DNA of 36,926 nucleotides, taken from the NCBI GenBank assembly GCA_015654855.1, contig JAATGA010000188.1, forward strand, positions 1 through 36,926, in the 5' to 3' direction. Below, piece after piece: positions 28,434-36,926 of this stretch (positions are counted from its first letter, which is position 1; the number at the start of each line of letters is the position of its first letter). This DNA comes from Rhodobacterales bacterium (GTDB lineage Bacteria; Pseudomonadota; Alphaproteobacteria; Rhodobacterales; Rhodobacteraceae). The notes beneath the pieces were generated by a model. The model ran no database searches. It had not been told where the DNA came from and saw only the letters and a list, made by a program, of their open reading frames with translations. The position numbers and the translations under genes were made by a program.

Positions 28434-29888
28434 TCAGCCCTTGGCGCCCTGCCCCCGAGAATAGACATCCTCGTATCGAATGATGTCATCTTCGCCGAGA
28501 TAGGTACCGGTCTGCACCTCGATCAGCACCATCGGCACCTTGCCGGGGTTCTCCATTCGGTGCACCGCGCCAAGCGGGATATAGACCGACTGGTTTTCGG
28601 TCAGCAACGTCACCTGATCATCGACTGTCACCCGGGCCGTACCCTCGACCACGATCCAGTGTTCGGACCGGTGGAAGTGGCTTTGCAGGCTCAGTGCCGC
28701 ACCGGGATGGACATGGATGCGTTTCACTTGAAAGCGGTCGCCGATGACAAGGCTCTCGTACCAACCCCAGGGGCGGTGATCCATCGGGAATTGCGTCGCC
28801 TGCACCGCCTGCTTGGCCTTCAACGCATCGACCGCCTTCTTCACGTCCTGGGCGCGCGACATATCGGCCACCAGCACAGCATCATTCATCGCCACAGCGA
28901 TGATATTCTTCAGCCCGATTCCGACAACTTCGAGGTTGCTGCTGTCCGATCGCAGCAGCGTATCGGCGCAATCAATCGCCGTCGCCGCGCCCGATAGTGA
29001 AACGCCATTGTCGTCGCGCGACCCCTCGCGCCAGACCGCATCCCAGCCGCCCAGATCCGACCAGCCCGCCGCGAACGGCACCACCGACAGATTCGGCGCT
29101 TTTTCCATCACCGCATAGTCGATCGAGATATCCTCGGCCTGCGCCCAAGGACCCGGCGCCAGCCGCAGGAATCCCAGATCGGCCGCCGCCTCGGCCACTG
29201 CAGCCCTGACCGGTGGGCACAGGCCCGGCGCGCAGGCCTCGAAGGCGGCGACGACATCCTTTGCGCGGAACAGGAAGATACCGGCGTTCCACAGATAGGT
29301 ACCCGCCGCCAGCATCTCGGCGGCGCGGGCGGCATTGGGTTTTTCGACAAAACGCGACAGCTTGACCGCCGTGCCCGACCCATCCGGCTGCGCCGCCAGT
29401 TCCAGATAACCATAGCCGGTTTCGGGCCGGTCTGGCAGGATGCCAAAGGTGACCAGATCCCCGGCTGCGACCGCCGTCAGCCCCTGGCGAACCGACTCGT
29501 GGAATATCGCCGCATCCGGGATGACATGATCCGAGGGCGCGACCAGCATGATCGCCTCGGGATCGTCCTGCAGCAGATGCAGCGCGGCAGCGAGCACCGC
29601 TGGTGCGGTGTTGCGCCCTTCCGGTTCGATGATGATCGCGCCGGGATCAAGAGCGACCTCGGACAGCTGTTCGGTCACAATGAAGCGGAAGTCCGAATTG
29701 GTCAGCACGACCGGAGGCCGGAAGGACAGATCGCCCGTCTCGCCGGACATGCGCAGCGCAGAGGCCTGAAAAAGCGTCTGCTGGCTGACCAAGCGGACGA
29801 ACTGCTTGGGATAGGATTTGCGCGACAGCGGCCAGAGGCGGGTTCCGGACCCGCCAGCGAGAATAACGGGCGTGATGAGAGAGGTCAT
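28434..29888 (-). CDS. manC: Mannose-1-phosphate guanylyltransferase / mannose-6-phosphate isomerase (bifunctional)
   Basis: TPVILAGGSGTRLWPLSRKSYPKQFVRL; FVEKPNAARAAEML; WGWYESLVIGDRFQVKRIHVHPGAALSLQSHFHRSEHWIVVEGTARVT. Confidence 0.95.
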   Translation of the reverse strand: MTSLITPVILAGGSGTRLWPLSRKSYPKQFVRLVSQQTLFQASALRMSGETGDLSFRPPVVLTNSDFRFIVTEQLSEVALDPGAIIIEPEGRNTAPAVLAAALHLLQDDPEAIMLVAPSDHVIPDAAIFHESVRQGLTAVAAGDLVTFGILPDRPETGYGYLELAAQPDGSGTAVKLSRFVEKPNAARAAEMLAAGTYLWNAGIFLFRAKDVVAAFEACAPGLCPPVRAAVAEAAADLGFLRLAPGPWAQAEDISIDYAVMEKAPNLSVVPFAAGWSDLGGWDAVWREGSRDDNGVSLSGAATAIDCADTLLRSDSSNLEVVGIGLKNIIAVAMNDAVLVADMSRAQDVKKAVDALKAKQAVQATQFPMDHRPWGWYESLVIGDRFQVKRIHVHPGAALSLQSHFHRSEHWIVVEGTARVTVDDQVTLLTENQSVYIPLGAVHRMENPGKVPMVLIEVQTGTYLGEDDIIRYEDVYSRGQGAKG

Positions 29889-29963
29889 GCGACTGCTTCT
29901 GTAATGTGTTCACGTTAAAGACAACAGCAACCTGCGCCGATGTCCAGTCTTGAGGCCAGAGCT

Positions 29964-32576
29964 TCAGCGGAAATACATCTTGTTGAGCCGCCACATCCCA
30001 TAGCCGATAGCCGAAAAGAACAGCACTAGCGGCAGCAGCAGCGCCGCCTTGCCTGGCAATCCGGCCACAATCAGCAGGTCCTTCACCGGAATGACCAATT
30101 CGTGCAGCGCATAGACTGGCAACGCCAACCCGCCGAGCAAGATCAGCACTCGCACAACCATTCGCAGGACTGCGGATAGATCTTGCCAGCGTTCCAGCAT
30201 CCAGACGGCCCCCGCCAGCAGCAGCGCCGTGAACCCCGCATAAATCATCGCACCCAGCAGGCTCCACCAGAACGTGGTCTCGCGGTCGAGCAGCACACCT
30301 GGCCCCCAATTTTCTATCACGATGACCACGCCGCAGGCGAGCAGTACCCCCCCCGCCAGAGCCGACTGCCGGACAAAGACCCGGATATCGGGGGCATGCA
30401 TCATCCAACTGCCCAAGGCTATCCCGGCCAGCACCAGCACTGACATCCCGAAGTAGCTGTATTTCGCCACCGCCATTAGCCGCAACCATTCCAGTGGGTT
30501 GTTCCAGTGCTCATGGCCCAGCACCATCCCCGCCAGCAGCCACAGCGACCACATCAGCGGGATCCCGATCGCGGCCACCTGCAACACCCTGCCATGCAGC
30601 AAGCGCAGCCAGAGCGGCATCGAAAGCAGGGCCAAGAAATAGAAACTGAGGACATTGTAGAAGGCCTCGCCCCAACTACGTCCGGACAATCCGACCCCGG
30701 TCGCAACCCGCAAAGTCTGCGAGATAGTTGCCAGTAGCAGCAGCGCGAAGAAGATAACCAGTAGCGAGAACCTCTGTCGACGACGTACAGAATGGCGGTT
30801 TCCCGGATAGCCGTCGAGCATGAAACAAGCGATCCCCATGCCAAAGACAATCGCAAATCCCGGCGTGCCCATACGCGACACGAAGGCCAGCGGGTCGTAA
30901 TGCAACTGCGGCGCAAGACGCGCCCAGACCCCCGGCATCCAGTGCGACAGCAGCACCGCGATCACCATGAAGCCACGGGCGACATTGACGCCCCAGCTTT
31001 TGACCGTGCGCGGCGGCAACGTCTCTGTCGTGGCGGGGGTATCTTGTTCAGTATCCAGCAGCGCGGCGATATCTGCGAGGCTACGCCCTTCGAGCGTTGC
31101 CCGCACTACGGGGCGCGAGAAATGCGATTCCATTGCCAGACCGATCTGAATCGCACCGAGGGAATCACCGCCGACGTCGTAGAACCCACTTTCCGGATAG
31201 AGCACCGCCGGTCCGAGCACGCTGCGCCAGACCTCAGCGATACGTTCTTGCGCGGGGGTCAGATCACCTGCCTCGCCTCCCGCCCCTTCGATTCTCGTCG
31301 GCGAAAGCGCCTCGGCCTGCCAGATCCCGCGCAGTTCCTTACGCTGGATCTTGCCGGAACCGGTGCGCGGCAGCTCCTCCAGAGCCAGCATCCGCACCTG
31401 TCCAGCGGCTTGAACCCCCTTGGCCGCCAGAGCCTGCACCAGCGCCGCCTGCAACAGCCCTGCATGTGGCGCCGCCAGCCTGTCATGCGCCAGCAGTAGC
31501 GTTTCTCCGCGCAAAGGATCCTCGACCGAACTCAGCGCGAAATGCCCTGGTTCCAGCGTCACCAGCGCCGCCATATCGACCTCCAGCGCTTCGGCCGATA
31601 GCTTGACCCCCGACAGGTTGATCTGGTCGTCAAGTCGGCCGCGGTAATACAGCCAGCCGTCGTGCAATTCGCCCCGGTCACGGGTGTGCAGCCAGCCATC
31701 TTCACCTGCGAGCGGCACCAGATCCCCAGTTCCCGACAACATTCCCATCGCCAGATGCGGGCCGCGAATACAAATCTCGCCCTCGGTCCCGATGCGCAGC
31801 TGGGTCTGGCCAATCGCACCACCGACACTTTCAAGCACGGCCTCTTCGGCCGCATCGATCACCAGAAACGTCGATCGCGAGGCCTCGGTCAGGCCGTAGT
31901 GCTGCACGATCCGGGCTTGGGGAAACATCCGCCGCAGGCCGATTTTTTCCTCGGCCGACATGTATTGGCTGCCGATCTCGATCCAACGCACCTTCGCCCC
32001 CAGATCCCCCAAGAAATCCGGCCGTGCCAGAAGGATCCGCCACAGGCTTGGTACTGCAGAAATGGCGTTAATCTCATCTGCCACGAGCAGATCGCGGATC
32101 TCGGCCGGATCGAAGCGTTCGGGAAGGTATAGGGACCCGCCCACCCGTGCCACCACGCGCGCCCGGCCAAGACCGAAGGAGTAGGTGACCGGCACGCCGA
32201 TATACTCGCGGACATCACCAGTCAGGCCCATCACCTCGATCAGCCGGTCTTCGACATCGGCCAGCGCCGCGCGACTGATCACGATGGCCTTCGGTTTACC
32301 CTCGGTACCCGAGGAAAACACGACCTGTGCTGCATCCCCATCCTGTCCTTCGGCCGGGGATGAACAATCTGGTGGGGCCAAATCTGGCCGCATCCAACCG
32401 TGCCGAGTTCCCACGTCGACCCGACGCTCGACCTGAAGCGAAGGATAATCTGCCGGGTCCGTTCCCGGACGGCAAATCGCAAAGGCCGTGCCCTCGCTGT
32501 AAAGACGAAACACTTCCTCAAGGAAATCGAGTGAGTTCCGCGCCTCCAGCACAGTGATCTTCAGCGAGTAAGCCAT
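29964..32576 (-). CDS. Tripartite fusion: AMP-forming adenylation domain, phosphopantetheine carrier domain, acyltransferase-3-like integral membrane domain
   Basis: Adenylation motifs VVFSSGTEGKPKAIVIS, QHYGLTEASRSTF, GEICIRGP, WLHTRDRGELHDGWLYYRGRLDDQINLSGVKLSAEALE, LPRTGSGKIQRKELR; carrier motif FYDVGGDSLGAIQI (Ser about residue 472); membrane part starting VNVARGFMVIAVLLSHWMPG and ending LPVYALHELVIPVKDLL. Confidence 0.9.
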   Translation of the reverse strand: MAYSLKITVLEARNSLDFLEEVFRLYSEGTAFAICRPGTDPADYPSLQVERRVDVGTRHGWMRPDLAPPDCSSPAEGQDGDAAQVVFSSGTEGKPKAIVISRAALADVEDRLIEVMGLTGDVREYIGVPVTYSFGLGRARVVARVGGSLYLPERFDPAEIRDLLVADEINAISAVPSLWRILLARPDFLGDLGAKVRWIEIGSQYMSAEEKIGLRRMFPQARIVQHYGLTEASRSTFLVIDAAEEAVLESVGGAIGQTQLRIGTEGEICIRGPHLAMGMLSGTGDLVPLAGEDGWLHTRDRGELHDGWLYYRGRLDDQINLSGVKLSAEALEVDMAALVTLEPGHFALSSVEDPLRGETLLLAHDRLAAPHAGLLQAALVQALAAKGVQAAGQVRMLALEELPRTGSGKIQRKELRGIWQAEALSPTRIEGAGGEAGDLTPAQERIAEVWRSVLGPAVLYPESGFYDVGGDSLGAIQIGLAMESHFSRPVVRATLEGRSLADIAALLDTEQDTPATTETLPPRTVKSWGVNVARGFMVIAVLLSHWMPGVWARLAPQLHYDPLAFVSRMGTPGFAIVFGMGIACFMLDGYPGNRHSVRRRQRFSLLVIFFALLLLATISQTLRVATGVGLSGRSWGEAFYNVLSFYFLALLSMPLWLRLLHGRVLQVAAIGIPLMWSLWLLAGMVLGHEHWNNPLEWLRLMAVAKYSYFGMSVLVLAGIALGSWMMHAPDIRVFVRQSALAGGVLLACGVVIVIENWGPGVLLDRETTFWWSLLGAMIYAGFTALLLAGAVWMLERWQDLSAVLRMVVRVLILLGGLALPVYALHELVIPVKDLLIVAGLPGKAALLLPLVLFFSAIGYGMWRLNKMYFR

Positions 32577-32704
32577 TCAGAAACCCGGATCGAAGGAAAG
32601 TCCTGACGATGCTTAAGGCCTACGGCAGGTCGGGCCAAGCGCTTTCCGCTGCGCCGCGGCAGAACAATTCCGGATAGCCCCGCTCAGAGGATATCGTCGT
32701 GATC

Positions 32705-32738
32705 GCCGTACGGCATTTTTTCGCTGCCGCGCGGCATT
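32705..32738. promoter_or_regulatory. Two palindromic boxes GCCGTACGGCATT and GCCGCGCGGCATT, centres 21 bp apart
   Basis: Directly read in the 237-bp divergent intergenic region between the fusion gene and the MBOAT gene. Confidence 0.45.
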
Positions 32739-32813
32739 GATGGACTGTCCGGGAGGGGAGGAAGTTGCTACAGATCGCAGGGCACACCGTGACATGCACC
32801 GCGACGGGGAACC

Positions 32814-34259
32814 ATGTTTTTCACACAATTGTCTTTCTGGGGCTTCTTCCTGCCCGTTCTCGGGCTGGCGGTCGTACTGCCACGGCTGTTCGGACCCTAT
32901 TCCCGCAGTCTGATGCTGCTGGCGGCGAGCTGGCTGTCCTATGCGTTCTGGGACTGGCGCTTTCTCGGGTTGCTAATCGTGTCTACGGCCGTGGTCTGGG
33001 CGATCGCGCTGCGCATCGAAGACGCCGAGGGTGCAGCGCGCAAGCGCTGGCTCTGGTTGTCGCTGGTGTTCAGCATCGGTCTGCTGGGCGTGTTCAAATA
33101 TCTGAACTTCTTCGTCGATTCCTTCATCGGCCTGATGGCGGCGATCGGGATGCCCGTGACGGACGATTGGGCGGTGCGACTGATCCTCCCGCTCGGGATC
33201 TCGTTTTATACATTCCAGACCGTGGGCTATACGATCGACGTATATCGCCGCACCCTGCCGGCGGAACGCAGCTTTGCCAATGTCGCGCTGTTCGCGTCGT
33301 TCTTTCCCACCCTCGCTTCGGGACCGATCCAGCGCGCGGGCGATCTGCTGGCGCAGATCCGTGCACCGCGACCGATCCTGTGGGATGACATCGGCCGGGG
33401 GGCTGTGCTGTGCCTGCTCGGTCTGATCAAGAAGATCGTCATCGCCGATGCGCTGGCGCCTCAGGTTGCGGCGATCTACGGTGCCGACCCTTCGGTTGTG
33501 GGTGGGGCCGACGTGATCTATGCGACATGGCTGTTCGCGATCCAGATCTACTGTGACTTCTCGGGCTATACCGATATCGCGCGCGGGGTGGCGCGGATGC
33601 TGGGTTTCGATCTGAAATACAACTTCCTGCAACCCTATTTTGCCACCAGCCCGCAGGAATTCTGGCGCCGTTGGCATATCAGCCTGTCGACCTGGCTGCG
33701 CGACTATCTGTACATCCCGCTCGGTGGCAGCCGGGGCGGCTCGGCTGCCATCGACCGCAATCTGATGATCACAATGCTGCTTGGCGGGCTGTGGCACGGC
33801 GCGGCGTGGAATTTCGTCGCCTGGGGCGGCTTTCAAGGCGCGGTGCAGGTGATCCAACGCCGGTTGGGCCTGAAAGGGCGCAAGCCCGGCCAGCCGGTGG
33901 CAGGGGGCATCGTCGGAAAGCTGCGCCATATCGTCACTGTCGCGTTGTTCTTTCAAGTTACCTGCTATGGGTGGCTGCTGTTCCGCGCTACGTCCTTTGA
34001 CCAGATAGCGGCCTTCACCGCCCACATTTTCACCGCGCCGCTGCGCACGGCCGGGCTGATCTCGGCGCCGCCAGTACCCGCGCTATGCGGCATTTTGTTC
34101 CTGCTGCTATGGGATCTCTGCGCTGAAACTGCGGATGACCAGCGATTTTACATGCGCTGGCCGCTTGCGGTGCGAGCCTGCCTCTGGGCGGCGATGATCT
34201 ACCTTCTGGCCTTTGGCGCGACCACTGCGACCTCGGTCTTCATCTATGCGAAGTTCTGA
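32814..34259 (+). CDS. MBOAT family O-acyltransferase (AlgI/DltB-like)
   Basis: ILPLGISFYTFQTVGYTIDVYR, FFPTLASGPIQR, IYCDFSGYTDIARGVARMLGF, FWRRWHISLSTWLRDYLYIPLGGSR, LGGLWHGAAWNFVAWGGFQG (active-site His). Confidence 0.95.
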   Translation: MFFTQLSFWGFFLPVLGLAVVLPRLFGPYSRSLMLLAASWLSYAFWDWRFLGLLIVSTAVVWAIALRIEDAEGAARKRWLWLSLVFSIGLLGVFKYLNFFVDSFIGLMAAIGMPVTDDWAVRLILPLGISFYTFQTVGYTIDVYRRTLPAERSFANVALFASFFPTLASGPIQRAGDLLAQIRAPRPILWDDIGRGAVLCLLGLIKKIVIADALAPQVAAIYGADPSVVGGADVIYATWLFAIQIYCDFSGYTDIARGVARMLGFDLKYNFLQPYFATSPQEFWRRWHISLSTWLRDYLYIPLGGSRGGSAAIDRNLMITMLLGGLWHGAAWNFVAWGGFQGAVQVIQRRLGLKGRKPGQPVAGGIVGKLRHIVTVALFFQVTCYGWLLFRATSFDQIAAFTAHIFTAPLRTAGLISAPPVPALCGILFLLLWDLCAETADDQRFYMRWPLAVRACLWAAMIYLLAFGATTATSVFIYAKF

Positions 34260-34269
34260 GGAGCGGGCT

Positions 34270-35346
34270 ATGCTGCGGCAACTGAAGATCGTTTTGGCAA
34301 CTCTGGCAGCGCTGGTCGTGCTGGATATCGCGGTGGCGCTGGTTCTGACAAAGGCACCTGCATCGTTGCGCAGTTTCTTCGACTACGGCCGTTCGACGCC
34401 GGGCAAGCTGACGCAATGGCAAGACCAGCCGGGGCTCAATGGCAATCTGCTGAAGGTCGCTTGGCTACCCGACGGATTGGACCATGCGCGTAAGGCCTTC
34501 GAGGCTGAGCCACCCGGAACCGGCCCTGTCATCCGCAACTACGGCATGTCCTTCACCATCCAGATGGTAGAGACCGCCACCGGGATGTTGCCCGGACTAC
34601 GCAGCTCTGGTATCCTTGGACCGGGTGCACCGCCGAACTATGTCTATGCTGCCTTCCTCGATGACCGTGCGCACCGCCGCCCGGGCGATGTCGTACTGTT
34701 CGGCATCTTGTCAAAGAATGTGCCGGGGCTGGCCTCGTTTTCGAACCAGGTCTGGGCTTTTGAACAGCCCGCCCCCTTTACCTACCCAATCTTTCGCCCC
34801 GACACGGCAGGTGGACTCACCCGTACCGACCCGGTGGTCGCCTCGTTCGGGGATTTCCGCGATCCGGCGAAATCGGCGGCCTTCGACGCCCAGATCCGTA
34901 CTCAGGACATGCTATGGACACCCGAAGCCTTCGCGCTGCCCGCGCTTGATGCTTCACCGTTCGCGCGACTGCTGCGCCGGGCCTTCGCCAATGACGCAAT
35001 CGATGCGCGCGAGACAGCAGTGACGGCACATCCGCTGGATGGTCCGATGCCTTGGGCCGAGGTTTTAATCCGGATGATCCGCGAGATCGATCGCATTACC
35101 CGCGAAGACGGCCAGACCCCGGTGATCATGTTGATCCAGTCGCAAGGAACGGACACGGCGCCGCTGATGAAAATGCTCGGCCCGACGTTGAAGGAGCTGG
35201 GCATCGCCTATATTGCCACCGAGGAAACCGCGCCACCCACCGACGCACGCGCCTTCCTGCCCGATGGCCATTTAACCCCGGCGGTGAATAAAATTCTCGC
35301 CCGGCAGTTTCTGGACATGCCAGCGGTGGCTGCAGCGGCGCACTGA
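34270..35346 (+). CDS. Membrane-anchored SGNH-hydrolase-like protein (AlgX/AlgJ/DltD-like partner of the MBOAT)
   Basis: N-terminal signal anchor LKIVLATLAALVVLDIAVALVL; VIRNYGMSFTIQM (candidate Ser block); LPDGHLTPAVNKILARQFL (Asp-x-His block); directly downstream of the MBOAT. Confidence 0.65.
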   Translation: MLRQLKIVLATLAALVVLDIAVALVLTKAPASLRSFFDYGRSTPGKLTQWQDQPGLNGNLLKVAWLPDGLDHARKAFEAEPPGTGPVIRNYGMSFTIQMVETATGMLPGLRSSGILGPGAPPNYVYAAFLDDRAHRRPGDVVLFGILSKNVPGLASFSNQVWAFEQPAPFTYPIFRPDTAGGLTRTDPVVASFGDFRDPAKSAAFDAQIRTQDMLWTPEAFALPALDASPFARLLRRAFANDAIDARETAVTAHPLDGPMPWAEVLIRMIREIDRITREDGQTPVIMLIQSQGTDTAPLMKMLGPTLKELGIAYIATEETAPPTDARAFLPDGHLTPAVNKILARQFLDMPAVAAAAH

Positions 35347-35369
35347 GGCTGCGCCGCGCAGGTACCTGC

Positions 35370-36557
35370 TCACATCGCCTGCCGATAAATCCCGTGCAGG
35401 GCGGTCTCGGCCACATCGAACCCGTAGAGCCCCGCGATATGGCGCCGCGCGGCCTCGCCCATCTGGCGCACGCGCGCCCGGTCCCCGGCGATGCCCATCA
35501 GCACCGACAAAATGCCCGCGCGGATCGTTTCCTGCGCCGCATCCCATTGCGCGGCCGCCGTCGCATCACCCAGATGACGCCAGCGCCTGTCCGCATTCAA
35601 CTGCAGATCGACAACCCAACCCGTCTCGCCATCAATGACCAGTTCCGGCAAGGCGAAGATATTCGTCACAATCGACGGCATCCCCGCCAGCGCCGCCTCG
35701 GCGGGTACCCAGCCGAGGGAATCATCGAGCGTCGGCAGCAAGAAGATATCATGTTCCAGCATCAACCGCCGCATCTCGGAATTGGGCAGGCTGGTGTGCC
35801 AGGTGATCCAGGGCGTCTCGTGCAGCCGCCGTTCCAGCGGAGCTGGGTCGACCCGCATATCGGGCATGACATAAGACGCCGCAGTCGGGCGGCCGATCAC
35901 CGTCAGCACGACATCAATGCCCGCCGCCCGCGCGGCGGCAACCGCATCGACCATGGGCTCCAACCCTTTACGCAGCCCGTCGCCACCCACGAACATCAAC
36001 CGCAGCGGCCCGCCTGCAGCAGGTTCCAGCCGGGCCTGCTGCGGCCCCGGATGCACCGCGCCGCGAAAAACCATCATCTTGTCGACAAGTTCGGGAAATC
36101 CTGCATCCGTAAAGCGGCGGCCCAGATAGGCTTGGGTCGCTTCGCTCAACGCGAGGATGCGGCGGCAGCGATCCGAGGCCAGCCGTGACAGCCCGAACCG
36201 GATCTGCGCCGCAGAAGCCTCGCCAAGATAGCGCGGCATTTCGAGTTCCGCCGTCACAACGAAGCGGCGGTTGAGCGGGATCTGGTTGAAGGTGTGCACC
36301 AGATCAACCCGCGCCCCCAGCAAGAAGGGCGTATAGGCGAGAAAGGTACCGTTCCGTTCAAACCGGTGCAGCGGCAGCGGCTTGAGCGTGACATAGCGAT
36401 GGAGCGCCGAGGGGATCATATAAGACACCCGCTCCATACTATAGGACGGTGCGCAAATCCCGATCAGGGGTGTGTCTCCGGTGGGGCGGCGCCAGAGCGC
36501 GGTTGGCGGGGCATTGGTCACCGTCTTGTCGGACACGTCGTATTCCTTCCAGATCAT
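35370..36557 (-). CDS. Glycosyltransferase family 4 protein
   Basis: GPLRLMFVGGDGLRKGLEPMVDAVAAARAAGIDVVLTVIG; HDIFLLPTLDDSLGWVPAEAALAGMPSIVTNIFALPELVIDGETGWVVD. Confidence 0.88.
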   Translation of the reverse strand: MIWKEYDVSDKTVTNAPPTALWRRPTGDTPLIGICAPSYSMERVSYMIPSALHRYVTLKPLPLHRFERNGTFLAYTPFLLGARVDLVHTFNQIPLNRRFVVTAELEMPRYLGEASAAQIRFGLSRLASDRCRRILALSEATQAYLGRRFTDAGFPELVDKMMVFRGAVHPGPQQARLEPAAGGPLRLMFVGGDGLRKGLEPMVDAVAAARAAGIDVVLTVIGRPTAASYVMPDMRVDPAPLERRLHETPWITWHTSLPNSEMRRLMLEHDIFLLPTLDDSLGWVPAEAALAGMPSIVTNIFALPELVIDGETGWVVDLQLNADRRWRHLGDATAAAQWDAAQETIRAGILSVLMGIAGDRARVRQMGEAARRHIAGLYGFDVAETALHGIYRQAM

Positions 36558-36926
36558 ACCCGCGCATCCGACATCCTCTGCACGGCACTGTCCAGAAATC
36601 TTTCACCGAGCTAGGGCACCTCCATGTCCGATCCGCCATTCCGCCATGCGCGACAGGATCGATTCATCCTAAACCCGATCCATCAGATGCCGGGACTGAA
36701 CACCTCATGTGTCTCGGCTCTGTTACATTAGGCCCATCGCATCTCCCGGTCAGGAGCTGCGATGGGGTGGGATACAGCGCTGAATACCTTGTGGCATGAC
36801 CACGGCATGCTAGTGGTTACCGCCTGACATAAGAGTCCGGTATGGGATTCCTTTTGCTGGGTTGGCATGCGAGTCTGGCGCATGCGCACAGGAATATCGT
36901 TCACCGTTTCGCCAACCGATTACCAA

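Noticed and set aside
32973-34025. 350-aa minus-strand ORF
   Set aside because: Antisense of the MBOAT gene; Arg/Gln/His-rich shadow frame
32814-35346. Assigning the MBOAT + SGNH pair firmly as dltB/dltD
   Set aside because: The MBOAT motifs fit AlgI-like proteins equally well; only the adjacent A-carrier fusion suggests Dlt-like logic, so symbols were not assigned
1-36926. CRISPR arrays, tRNA or rRNA genes
   Set aside because: No regularly spaced repeat-spacer pattern and no recognisable tRNA/rRNA sequence on reading

Overview
GC-rich alphaproteobacterial window, probably Rhodobacterales/Paracoccus-like and possibly on a secondary replicon (inferred from composition and gene content). The left ~5.5 kb is a mobility and maintenance zone. 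It holds an IS5-family transposase end, a VbhA-like antitoxin / Fic toxin / tyrosine recombinase operon, a long palindrome, a DUF1403-like gene plus scpB, and decayed IS256 and IS21 remnants. The remaining ~31 kb is an exopolysaccharide (EPS) locus: Wzx-type flippase, UDP-sugar dehydrogenase, UDP-glucuronate epimerase, rmlCBDA, manC, an ExoY-like initiating transferase, four glycosyltransferases, a Wzz-like protein, a BY-kinase, an ExeA/XrtA-type ATPase, and many acyl-modification enzymes. Two points stand out. (1) An 870-aa fusion of an adenylation domain, a carrier protein and an acyltransferase-3 membrane domain is divergent from an MBOAT and an SGNH-like gene. Its logic resembles DltA-DltC-DltB-DltD and suggests carrier-bound acyl or aminoacyl decoration of an EPS. 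(2) Two paralogous VPLPA-CTERM-like secreted proteins sit in a PEP-CTERM-style EPS context with no exosortase in the window. No Wzy polymerase or Wza exporter is visible. All calls come from reading sequence motifs; no database search was run.
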